From Castanea sativa (Eukaryota; Streptophyta; Magnoliopsida; Fagales; Fagaceae), in the NCBI RefSeq assembly GCF_040712315.1, contig NC_134017.1, forward strand, positions 53,473,636 to 53,537,635: a stretch of DNA of 64,000 bases, given 5' to 3'. The stretch's first letter is position 1. The number at the start of each line of letters is the position of its first letter. The translations under genes were made by a program, and so were the position numbers. Of the stretch, positions 1 through 10,337 are shown piece after piece. The notes under the pieces are model-generated. The model saw nothing but the letters and a program-made list of their open reading frames with translations. It was not told where the DNA came from and ran no database searches.

Positions 1-2181
1 AAATCAGTTAAAGATATTAAAAATGTTAAAAACAGGTTCTCATAATCATATATGAAACAGCTGGACATCAAGCTTACTAATATAATGCTTTTAGGCAAGT
101 CTAGTCATTTTCTAGCATCAACACACCATAATGACAAGAGGAACATACAGTAAAACAACACAAACCTAAAAACACTGTAGACTTATCTCGATGGATTTTG
201 GTATCCTTCTGCAAGAAAATTTTAATTTCAATCCCAAAGCAAAGGAGAAATTGATTGAGAAAGTTTATGCAAAAGATAAAAGCCATGAAAGTCAATATAC
301 ATTAATGGTAGATTCTAGAAATGAATTGCAACTGAATAAGCCATTTGAACGCTCCAGTGCAGCTATTATGCAGAAGTTAACGAGGTAAAATCATCAATTA
401 TTTATGCAAAAGTTAAGCTTGGTAAAATCATCTCTTCACCCATTGGGTGCATGGGCACAGGAATAGGAAGTTCTGTGTTGGCTTGGGTTATTTTCACTTC
501 TGCCAGAGACATTTTGTGCACAAATATAAAGAATTTGGACTTTGAAGAGCATTGTCATTGAAGGGCACTCTTTCTGCATTCTACTTTGTTCAACTTGCTT
601 ATAAAAATATGAAAGGATTTTAGGTGGAAGAAAGAATGTCATTGAAGTATCTTTTTCACACTCAAGCATTATACAATTGCAACATAAGACAAAATTTGGA
701 TTCTTTAGATTTTGGTTTTATCTTATGTCCAAAGTAATGCTTTTTGCGCCTTCTTTGGGCTCAATTTGTAAAACCTACCCATCTTGTATGTAGCCACAGT
801 TTATGGTGAACACCTACCTTTCAAAGCATACTTTTTGGGTCGAACACATGTTGGCATGAAAAATATGTGTGCGCATTGTGGAACATTGTTATTTAACTCT
901 CGGTTCTATCTATACTACAAATAAAATAAAATGACAAAAAAGAATACATGTGTCCAACTCTAACTAATCTGTTGGAGATTCATAGCCGATTCCAAAAAGT
1001 TTTGGGAATAAGGCTTGGTTGTTGTTGTTCTATCTATAGATTTTCCACCCCCTTTTTTCTTTAAGTCCCGCGGCAATGTGATTTGTAATTTTTTTTTTTT
1101 TTTCCAAAACATCTTATGGCGGCAAAATGAGCAACAAAATTCATAACCTTTAATATAATTTCTAAAATGATTTCTGATCATAAAAAATTCATAAATATGC
1201 AACCTTTCAATTTCATGCATTATACTTCCTCATAAGCATGTATTTCTAGGGGAGAAGGACGGAGAAAGATTCATTCAATTATAGGATTGGGATGTAGAAA
1301 ACCAAATGAAAAGAATAATACCATCCCACTTTGTTAATGAATTGAGGTCACCTTTAATGAAGATAAAATCTCTCCACTTTTATCTATAGAATTAAAAGAT
1401 GCATATTCAACTTTCAGAATCAAATCTTTAAGCAGCATTTTTTAAAGGCAATCAACCTCAGAAGTTGTCTAAAATCTTGTAATGAGTGTATCACCTTCTT
1501 CTCCTTCCCTATATTTAATTGGTAATTACACACACACACACACCAAGTGGGTCTTGAACCCATGAGCTCACTCCCACCCCATTTATATGGGGAGACTAAG
1601 TCAAATTCAAGCTTGAGAGCTCATTGGTGTCACACCTTCATGTTTAGCAAACGCAAGCACATTGTTGAACTATTCTAGGACCAAAATGTCCCTTACAGGC
1701 ACATGACATCCTAGTCTTGAAATAACCGAATAACAATAGAATTCACAGTTAAAAAACCATACACTCATATTGGATACTCCCATCTACACTTCGAGACTTG
1801 ATACCTAATAGAATTCACAGTCATCACCTAAAGCCGAGAACTGTTGGCCAAGCGCATTAGTGACCTGCTACCTAATTGTGTATGTTGATATATGCATTAA
1901 CAACAACAATAACAATAAAGCCTCAGCCCCACAATACTGGGTTCAACTATGGATCCTCAAAAATTACTAAAATTACTGATTGGGGTAATAAAATTACTAA
2001 ATTTTTTGCTTACAGACAAACTACCACAACGCTCCTTTTTCCGGATTTGGGATTGAGTGGGACCAAAATATATGACACTAAGCATTGACATTGGCAGAGT
2101 TCGATACATGCATTTTTTAAGCACTAAATAATTTACAAATCATTCATTAAAAAGAGAAAAGGAACAGAAGAGGGAACATAC
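1..2181. other. Left flank: no confident gene
   Basis: This stretch should contain the 3' exons of the HMG-box gene that starts at 2921 on the minus strand. I searched the reverse complement for the rest of an HMG box (the DFRK, EKWK and YYDIA type motifs) and recognised none. There is an open 65-codon plus-strand frame at 191-388 with plausible codon use but no family I recognise, and a CA microsatellite near 1529-1542. The rest is AT-rich non-coding sequence that looks like intron or old repeat. Confidence 0.4.
1895..1965 (+). repeat. Possible SINE/retroposon 3' tail
   Basis: A run of CAA/AAT triplets is followed by a phrase (AAAGCCTCAG...CTGGGTTC...CTATGGATCC) that resembles the conserved 3' end of a widespread plant SINE type. 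Only the tail is present. No target-site duplication was found, so the call is tentative. Confidence 0.3.
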
Positions 2182-2921
2182 AAGAAGTAAAAGAAAGCAG
2201 TAGGTGGTTTCTTTGGCTTCTTGGCATCAAATTTCTCAATTTTCTTCTTCTGCTTTGTTTTGGGCGTCTTTGCTACTGACTTGGGTCGCTTATCCTCCTC
2301 GCTAACTTGGGTCAGCCTTGCCGGCCTCCTCATCCCCTCACTTGATTTTACCCTCAATACCATTTTGCTACAAATATTTCAAGGAATCCTCTCTTTAAAA
2401 TAAATAAATAAAACCAATATCTTACAAAACTAAAATAAATAATGACTATAAACAAAATGATTAAAGAACCCCAAAGGGTAACACAATCTCCACCTTGTAC
2501 CCCAAAAAAACTCACTTAACAACTACACCAAACAAAGCAATCCTAGTAAAAGAGACGAAACCATAGAAATAGAAGATGCCCAAGAAAAGATATTTAACTA
2601 CAAGTCTTCATTTTTACCCAATATAATAAGAAAAGAAGGAAAACCCACCACTCAACTATGTCAAATGCAACTACTTGGCACAGTTGGAAATGCATTTTCC
2701 TTTTTTTTTCTTTTTTTTTTTTTGGTTTTTCTTCTTCTGGGTTTTCTCAAGAACCCAAAACGCAAACAGAAAAGAAAGTGAAAACAACAGCAGCTAAATA
2801 ATGAGTGAAAAAGGGCTTACTGGTTGGAAGAACTTTGAGGAGGCTTTGCAGTTGCAGAAGCAGGAGGCCGAGATGAGGCTGATTTTTGTTTGGGCGAGTT
2901 CTTAGCTTTCTTCTTCGCCAT
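2182..2921 (-). CDS. HMGB14-like: HMG-box DNA-binding protein, HMGB14-like (5' two exons)
   Basis: A nuclear non-histone chromatin protein that would bend DNA through an HMG box. Exon 1 is 2821-2921 (ATG at 2921) and encodes a Lys/Ser/Pro-rich N-terminus starting MAKKKAKNSPKQ. Exon 2 is 2182-2367 and ends in the opening of an HMG box, KKPKKPPTAFFYFL. Both junctions have GT/AG ends, and the phase (2 nt + 1 nt) joins the exons in frame. Exon 2 stops with a GTATGT donor exactly where plant HMGB genes usually split the box, so the remaining box and the C-terminus must lie further down the minus strand. They are not recognisable in the remaining 2.2 kb. The gene either runs off the window through a long intron or is truncated. 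A single box preceded by a basic N-terminal extension fits Arabidopsis At2g34450 (HMGB14) better than the short HMGB1-6 type. Family assignment is firm; the subgroup is inferred. Confidence 0.75.
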
Positions 2922-3537
2922 TTTTTCTCTGCCTCGAACTCTCAAGGGACCTTTGATTTTGGTGTCAGCCGCAGCACTTCACTCCTGGTTTGGTTATCAC
3001 TCAGAGGTTGAAAAAATAAAAGAAAAACGTGAAGTGGGGACCAATACGCCAGCGTTTAATTTAATTTTCATTACGACCCAAATAAAATTCAATTCAATAA
3101 AGATATGTGTATGAATTTAATGGACCAATACATTTGTACCATAAAGAAACTCTGTAGTTAACTTAAGATTTATTCTTAAACTCTTCTCAAAAAAAAATAA
3201 ATAAATAAAGTTTCTCAAAAAAAAAAAATAAATAAAGATTTATTCTTAAACTTATCGGGTAACATAGTTTCACAGATTATCCTATTGTTATCATTTTGAC
3301 TATTATTAACGAATCAACTCAAAGTGAAGAAGTTTCTCAAAAAAAAAAAACTCAGAGTGAAGAATGTTATTGTTACTATTTTGACTATTATATTGCCCCA
3401 CCTTCTCTTAAAAGTTATCATAGTTTTTTAGTGGAGTTGTAGTATGTTTTTGTATTAGAATTACTTTCTCCCACCCTTAAGTGTGTTTATTTTCTAATAA
3501 AAATAAAAAACCTCAAAGTCAAAAAATGCTATTTGAG
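2922..3537. other. HMGB upstream region, A-rich
   Basis: Upstream of the minus-strand HMGB start. It holds several A-runs (three near-copies of a TTTCTCAAAAAAAAA phrase between 3185 and 3350) and a repeated TTACTATTTTGACTATTAT phrase. No gene or clear promoter element is visible. Confidence 0.4.
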
Positions 3538-3695
3538 ATGGGTTCCGGTTAGCTTAACTGATAACATCTCTTATGATTAAATAAGAAATTTGGAATTTAA
3601 TCTCCGCCTACACCAAAAATTGATTAGTATCTTAGTCTGACAATAAAAAAAACAATTATCATAAATTGATGTAATAGGTTGAAAATCTATCACGG
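3538..3695 (+). repeat. tRNA-derived SINE (family 1)
   Basis: The sequence opens with a polymerase III box A-like phrase (GGTTAGCTTAACTGATAA) and, about 40 bp on, a box B-like phrase around GGAATTTAATCTCC. It continues with a CCTACACCAAAAATTGATTAG body. A second copy of the same family lies in reverse orientation in KASI intron 2 (12603-12748) and a fragment at 54755-54830. Shared order of these blocks across three loci supports a SINE family. Confidence 0.6.
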
Positions 3696-3714
3696 CACCA
3701 CCGTTAGAATTTGC

Positions 3715-4065
3715 GACGGTACCACTCATCAAAATCTCAACAAACCCAAAGCCAACAAAACCCATCAAAACCACAAAAACCCATCAAAACTAAACAAACT
3801 CAAACCCAACCACAACACCACAGCCACAGAACCACCATTAAAAAAAAAAAACCAACAAATCAAAAGCCAACAAAACCCACATGAAAAACCCATCAAAACC
3901 ACAAAACCCACTTCAAAACCCCATCAAAACCAAACAAACCCAACCACCACCACCATAGCACCACCATCAAAAACCCATTAAACCCAAAGCCAACAAAACC
4001 CAACCTCATCAAAACCAAACAAACCCAAATCCAATCACCACAACACTACCACCACCACACCACCA
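3715..4065. repeat. Low-complexity A/C-rich tract
   Basis: About 350 bp made almost only of A and C on the plus strand, built of degenerate repeats of AACCCATCAAAACCAAACAA. The open frame through it (Pro/Thr/Lys/Asn/Gln-rich) follows from base composition and is not credible coding sequence. Confidence 0.6.
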
Positions 4066-4132
4066 TTTGCTTTGATCTGCTCCAATACGTGGGTTGCTAT
4101 AAGAGGGAGAGGATTTTTATTTTTATTTTTTT

Positions 4133-4723
4133 TGCATTTAGCATTAGTTTTGAAACATTTTAGTTAGTTGTTAAGTTTGCAAAACTATTTAACAAACTAG
4201 CATCTTAAGACTCTAAAACTCGAGTTCAATGTGAGGCTTGAGTCTCTAAGACTCAAGATGCAATTGATGGTAATTTAATGTGGAAGAAAAAATCCACATG
4301 GAACTCAAGTCTCTAAGACTCAAGTTCCTGCCATGGGTTTGTGTCTTCTTCTTTAAGAATTACGTGAGAGTGGGTATCAGATTTAGAGTGTGTATCAGAA
4401 TAAGCACTTGAGCTAGAAGGCTAACCATGGTGCTAGTTTTGATTTCTTCTTCTTCTTCTTCCTTTCTTTCCTATCTTCACATCTTCTTCTTCATGGGTCT
4501 TCTTCTTATTTCTTCTCTTCAGATCTTCATTCTTCTTCCTCTTCATCTTCTAGGTCTATGGAACTCGAGTCTTAGAGTTCTACGTGCGCTTATTTTCCGC
4601 AATAGCTTGTAACTCAAGTCTCTAAGACTCGATTTTCTTCACTAAAACCCAGGTTTCTTAGACTCGAGATGCTAGCCTACTAAAATACTTCAAAAATATA
4701 CCAACTAACAAATTAGTTGCTAA
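4133..4723. mobile_element. Non-autonomous TIR (fold-back) element
   Basis: The two ends are inverted copies over about 70 bp: the left end (GCATTAGTTTTG ... CTAGCATCT) pairs with the reverse complement of the right end (AACTAATTTG ... CTAGCATCT). Inside are at least five copies of a near-palindromic motif, CTTGAGTCTCTAAGACTCAAG and shorter forms. The core is CT-rich and has no transposase. No clear target-site duplication was found, so the superfamily is open; the long ends suggest Mutator-like. Confidence 0.5.
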
Positions 4724-5125
4724 AATGGAAATTTTCCCTAAGGGGGAGCACAAAAGACAAGAGAGAGAGAGAGAATTCAGTGAAAAATAAATCAAAAAAT
4801 AATTTTTTATAATTGGCAAGGAATGGTACCACACCACAAGTAGTGTGTGACTACTCATTAAAATTGTTAGTTGGGTTACTTGTCCAATCCAAGACTCTTG
4901 ATGGTATTTTAAGATTTGCAAGAAAAACATAATTAATTGAAGAGAAGCGAGTATGTATTTTATACGTAGATAGTATTTTGTAGTATTTTTCTCTTAATTT
5001 AGCATGTGAGTTTTAGATCTCTGAGTAATAGTCATTATTTATTGTGTTGAATGAACTTGAACGATTATGCCTTTTTCTTTGATGGCCTACTAATAATGCA
5101 AGGTTGTCCATTAATAATATAAGGC

Positions 5126-6243
5126 TACAACCTTAATCAATAAAATAACATTCTTACATATTTAAAAAATATAACTGTTAAATTGCATACTTTTTCACTC
5201 TTAATACACATGTCAAAATTTGTGTCAATCGGATATTATTTACTAAATAATTTAGAAACTTATATTTTATATATAATTATTGTAGGGTTGATAGGCCCAG
5301 TAGTACATATTGGGCCTAGGGCCCAGTCCGAGGACACCTAGTTGTACGAGGACAGGTAAACATTGCTATGGAGGTTGGCATTGATGAATAAAAGAAGGGA
5401 TCTGGTTATAATGGTCCGAAAAGGGATGCTTCCTTGGCAGAGTGAAGTAGAGTCAAAAAGTACGATATGCTATCCAGAAGCAACGTTCCAAGAGATTCTA
5501 CTGATAAAGATATACATTGTGAGAGCACAAGACAAAGGAGAGCTATGAAATATCTAAGAAAAAGCTATTACCACCGCATTGAATGCTCTGTAGCTAACTC
5601 TCTAACTACATTAATGAGGAAGTGATACCTAAACAGTAGTTTTCAGCTTTACAGCTACTTCTTAAGGTTTTAGGAAGGGGCTAATGGGATAAGGATTAAC
5701 ACTAGCAATCTGATTTATACGTGGAGGGTAGAGATAAAAGAAAGAAGATAGTATAAATGAGGGGGAGGACTCTAAAGGAAGGGGATCAGAGAAAAAGAAA
5801 GAGGAAAACACTGTAGAGTCAAGAACAATACTTGTAATCAATCCTAAAAGAGTCAGATATAAGAATCAATCTCCTCGAATTGTGTCTGAGGACGATTTTC
5901 CTTATATAAAATCAATTCACCTTTATTCTATTGTCATCCTGATCCATTATGATTATTGTCTGAAACTATTAGAACCTAGTTTTCCAATCCACTCTCTACA
6001 AATTCATTGTATTGGGTTCTTTGGGCCTACTCCCTTTTCTACCTTGGGCTTAGGTACTAAAACTACGTCCCTACAATTTTAAACTACAAAAATTTTCAAT
6101 TTAAAATTTTATCGATGACATAGCTATTAATTTTTAATTTTATAAAAATTTGCAAGTATGAAAGATATAAGAAAAATATGTAATCCAATGGTGGATTTGT
6201 CAAAATTCATCTCCAATAATAAGATATTGAGTAAGGTTGTAGT
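5126..6243. mobile_element. MITE copy A, split by a solo LTR
   Basis: Its ends (CTACAACCTTAATCAATA at the left, TTGAGTAAGGTTGTAG at the right) are inverted. The body aligns block by block with copy B at 6403-6728, including ACACATGTCAAA, GGATATTATTTACTA and CTTATATTTTAT. The solo LTR 5281-6075 sits in its middle. Removing the LTR and one 5-bp duplication leaves an element of about 320 bp. Confidence 0.6.
5281..6075 (+). mobile_element. Solo LTR of a gypsy-like retrotransposon
   Basis: A 795-bp block starts TGTAGGG and ends CCCTACA, flanked by ATTAT and ATTTT (one mismatch from a 5-bp target-site duplication). The uninterrupted sister MITE at 6403-6728 reads straight through the equivalent site as ATAATTTTAAAC, which confirms the insertion point. 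Its 3' part (CTCTACAAATTCATTGTATTGG...GGGCC) resembles the U5 end of the full element's LTRs at 35635 and 46016. No internal domain is left, as expected after LTR-LTR recombination. Confidence 0.7.
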
Positions 6244-6402
6244 ATAGGGCTACAATTAATTTTATAACTAAACTTTCTCCTTTCAAATGGGCATTTATAC
6301 TTCTTTTGAATACTCTTTTGATCTCTTAGGTTTATATACTCTGTTCAAATTTTCATGTTGAATGTAGGACAAAGTTTAGCTATAAAATTGGTTGTAACCT
6401 AA

Positions 6403-6728
6403 GACTACAACCTTACTCAGTATCAGTAACATTACTACATATTTTGAAAATCTAACTGTTTGATTGCATATTCTTTACGCTCTAAATACACATGTCAAAT
6501 TTTGTGCCGATTGGATATTATTTACTATATGATCTATAAGCTTATATTTTATGCATAATTTTAAACTACAAAACTTGCAATTAAAAAAAATTATTAATGA
6601 CACAGCAATTGTTCTTTATTTTTCTAGAAATTTTGCAAGCATGGAAAATATAAGAAGAAAATGTAATCTAATAGTGAATTTATCAAAATTCACATCTAAT
6701 AAAAAAATGTTGAGTAACGTTATAGTCT
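6403..6728. mobile_element. MITE copy B (intact sister of copy A)
   Basis: About 325 bp running from CTACAACCTTACTCAGTA to TTGAGTAACGTTATAG, with inverted ends and the same internal blocks as copy A. It lacks the solo LTR and so gives the empty-site sequence. Confidence 0.55.
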
Positions 6729-7189
6729 TAAGTTTCAATTCATACTATTTGAAGAGAAATGCAATCTATGTTATATTGTAAGGAAATTATATAGGAATCA
6801 TATAATAAGGAAAAGGTAGGAATTTCTTCTTCTTCTTCTTCTTCTTCATAATTGGTTCTTTGAAATTTGGTATAGATTATATTTTAGTCATTGGAATTTA
6901 ATATTTTTTTGAGCAAGACTTAGGTATAGTATTTATGTACTGTTCTTTAAAATTTTCTTTTAAGATTATGCCATGTGGATTTTTTCTCACGAGAATGAAA
7001 TGTATTTTTTAGTTAAATAACTACATGGCTGAATTTTAAGAGGAAAACTTAAGTAACAGCACCTAAGATACTGTACATAAGTTTTGTCCTTTTTATTTTA
7101 TTTTATATTGTCCTTAAAAAAATTTAAAATGTGGCAACTTAGATGTTAAATGTCTAAAATTTTGCCCAAAATCATACTTATTATGGAGC
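6729..7189. other. Non-coding, with a CTT microsatellite
   Basis: There is a (TTC)n run at about 6826-6847 and otherwise AT-rich sequence. No gene is seen. Confidence 0.5.
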
Positions 7190-7197
7190 TAGTTATG

Positions 7198-7420
7198 GAG
7201 TCCAAATCTTCTGTCCCACTTTTCCTACTCCACTCTATACTCCACCAATAAAAACTTGTCACGTGTTCACCTAATTAATTAAATACTACTATTAATTAAT
7301 AACGGTAGTATTAATAAGTCAATAATGATAGTATTTAATTAATTAGGTGAACACGTGACAAGTTTTTATTGGTGGAGTATAGAGTGGAGTAGGAAAAGTG
7401 GGACAGAAAATTTAGACTCC
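7198..7420. mobile_element. hAT-type hairpin MITE
   Basis: A 223-bp element whose two halves are almost perfect inverted repeats of about 100 bp: GGAGTCCAAATCTTCTGTCC at the left and its near-complement at the right end. It is flanked by a perfect 8-bp direct repeat, TAGTTATG, at 7190-7197 and 7421-7428. Eight-base duplications are typical of the hAT superfamily. There is no coding sequence. A transcript would fold into one long hairpin. Confidence 0.8.
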
Positions 7421-9107
7421 TAGTTATGCCCCTCATCATGGGTGATCATGGCTATAATGAAGTATACGGCTAAAATAAAGGAAAATAACTGTAAAATCAT
7501 GCCTATATAATATATGTTGAGAAATATGGTCTACACACAAGCATGAGACAGAAAACCTAGAAAATATTGTCTTCTTAAAAAAAGACTATTGATAATGACT
7601 TAGGCATTGGAGGCTCACCCCTGATGGTTCATTCAATCCCCATATCTCCTTTTTGCAGGTGCTAGGGTCAAATTAATCGTGCAATATTCATGCTTCATTA
7701 AAGATTCAAAAGATATAAATGGCTTTGAAACTGAACAATTAAGCAATAAATTGACATATCCCTATTGGTAGCTAAACCAGCCCAACCCCAACCCCCCCCC
7801 CCCCCCCTTTTCCCCCAAATAAATAAAAATAAAAGCAAATCACAACTTCCACAAAAATCAATCTATAAATCAATTCAAGCCTAATTTTCAAATAAGAAAA
7901 AAAAATATCTTAATATTGTACTTATAAACCATTGAACTGATTTTTTTTTTCCCATCCAAAATTTGCCCAACTCCAAAAGCTTTTAAATTGTGAAGATCAT
8001 AAGAGTTGTTGATCCAATTTTTGTAAATTATGGTTAGGTTTTCCATTTTTTGAATGCACTCTCCTTTTCCATTCTTGTTGAGCATTAACTACGGGTGCAG
8101 GCATGCAAAATGGTGGGTAATAGTGGCTCAATTGACGAGAGTGACGATGATGGAGGAGTTATGAGTTTCCCAACTAATGGGGTTTGACTTGTTTATATGG
8201 AAATTTGGGAGTTTTAGGGGATGTTTTTAGTATTTTTTGTTTAAATAACAGTTTTCAGTATTTAAATAATAATAAAATTGTTAACATGTATTTTTATAGC
8301 ATTCAAATACATATTTCCACAATATTAAAAACTGAACAACGATACTTGCTTCTACGAATCTACCAAACGACACTTAATTGGTGTAGGTCTTAGGAGTCCC
8401 ACTTTTTGGTTATGAGGTGACATGGTTTGACTTTTTAGAAGAAATTGAAAGCCTATTTGAAAATATTTTGAGTTTTTAAATTCCACAAACTAAAATAATA
8501 TGTATACCAAAGTTTAGAGACCAAACATATAGTCTTGCTTAACAAAAAAAATCAATTCTTTTACATATTTCAAATTATTTTGGACTGTCAAATAAAGTAT
8601 TAAAATCTATTAAACATGAATATAGAAGGAAGTATATTAAAATACTTCATTAATTTTTTGTCCACAAATAAATATAGTAGGCATTTGTTAAGCACATAAC
8701 ACCTTAGAATGAATTTACTCAATCACAACAAAAAATTATTGTGAGTTTTTAGTTAACCTAATTGATAAAATTTACTATCCTCTAAAAAAATCAAACTGGT
8801 TTGTTGATTTGAACGTAAGGAACGAAATGGCGTTCATGAATAGTAGAATTATAAACTCACTCTTATGTTTTGAAGTTCAACTTAAAATAGGAAAAAAAAA
8901 GAAAAAAAAGAAGCTAAGACAAACAAAAACATAATAAAAAATCCTCCTTGGTCACTTCCTAGAAAACATCGAAATCGAACTCATAATTAATGAATAAATT
9001 AAATAGTAGCCAAAAAAAGTAGTAGACAAGTCACACCAAACCAAACCAAACCAAACCAAACAAAAACAAATATAGATCTTGTCACTCTAGTTGTAACTAA
9101 CGTGGCC
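7421..9107. other. Intergenic, KASI upstream
   Basis: It contains a run of about 16 C at 7792-7807, several A-runs and a short CCAAA tandem at 9033-9060. No gene is recognisable. The last part should carry the KASI promoter. Confidence 0.45.
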
Positions 9108-9114
9108 TATAAAT
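9108..9114 (+). promoter_or_regulatory. TATA box of KASI (TATAAAT)
   Basis: TATAAAT lies 209 bp before the chosen ATG, which would put the transcription start near 9140 and leave a 5' UTR of about 175 bp. The assignment is by position and consensus only. Confidence 0.5.
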
Positions 9115-9316
9115 TCCAAGTACAACACACAAAGTAGCTCAACCTCACTATACACAAACATTTTAATTTTTGTGTGCGTGTCATATAGTTGGAGTTGTAA
9201 AAAGTAGTTGCTCTTTCTTCTTCTCTCTTCACAAAAATAGCTTAAAACCCCCTCCCAAACACACACAAAAAAAAGCAAAAACCACCACATCGTTATCATC
9301 GTCACACTACTTCACC

Positions 9317-10298
9317 ATGCAATCCCTTCAATCCTCTCCTCCGTGTCTCCGCCCATCTCCACTAACCCCACTTCTCCAAAACCAAGCCAAATCCAAATCC
9401 CATTTCCATTTCCGCCCCTCTCGCAGCAGCTTCCGCCGCCGCAGCAGCAGCGGCGCTTCCGTCATTGTCAACGTCTCCGCCCCGAAGCGCGAGCACGACC
9501 CGAAGAAGCGGGTCGTGATTACGGGCATGGGTCTGGTCTCGGTTTTCGGGAACGAGGTCGATGAGTACTACAACAGGTTGCTCTCTGGCGAGAGTGGGAT
9601 CGGCCCGATTGATCGGTTCGATGCTTCCAAGTTTCCGACCCGGTTCGCCGGTCAGATCCACGGGTTCAACTCCGAGGGTTACATTGACGGCAAGAACGAC
9701 CGCCGCCTCGACGATTGCCTCCGGTACTGCATTGTCGCCGGCAAAAAGGCCCTCGTCGACGCCGATCTCGGCGGCGATAAGCTCTCCAAGGTTCACTATT
9801 CACTTACCTCTCTCTCTTTTTGAAGTATTTCGGGGTTTAGTGTATTTAATTACTGTTTATTTAATTGGGTTTTGATGTAATTCATGGATCTGAACTATGT
9901 TCTGCTGCTAATTGTACATGCATGGGAAAATTTTCGACTTTTCTTATGTTTGGTTTTCGTGTCTTTTTTTTTGTTCAAATGAATAATAACTTTCATTCTA
10001 CATTTCTTATGGACTTTGTGCTCTGTTCCCATGTCAATGAATTTCATTGAATCAATTTTTTTTTTTATAGTATAATCTTCAATCCCTTGTATTGTATATA
10101 TAAAGTATAGCTGCAACATATGTGAAAATATGGACATTCAAAAACAGGGAATTGTTTAATGTTGATTAAATTAATATTTGGAAGTGTGTTGTTCTTCTGC
10201 TAACTATTACATGCATGATGCATGGAAAAGTTTTTGAAATTTATTGTATTTGGTTTTGGTGTCTTTTTGTTGAAATGAATAATCTTCATGGTAGAGTT

Positions 10299-10337
<39 letters not shown>

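Noticed and set aside
1529..1542. CA repeat and poly-A/T tracts considered as CRISPR-like arrays or origins
   Set aside because: These are simple plant microsatellites. No spacer-repeat structure is present anywhere in the window.
3679..3981. 100-codon open frame rich in Asn, Lys, Pro and Thr
   Set aside because: It follows from an A/C-only low-complexity tract; there is no domain and no start context.
9362..9796. 144-codon minus-strand frame over KASI exon 1
   Set aside because: A shadow of the GC-rich transit-peptide and N-terminal coding region on the other strand; the plus-strand frame is unmistakable KASI.
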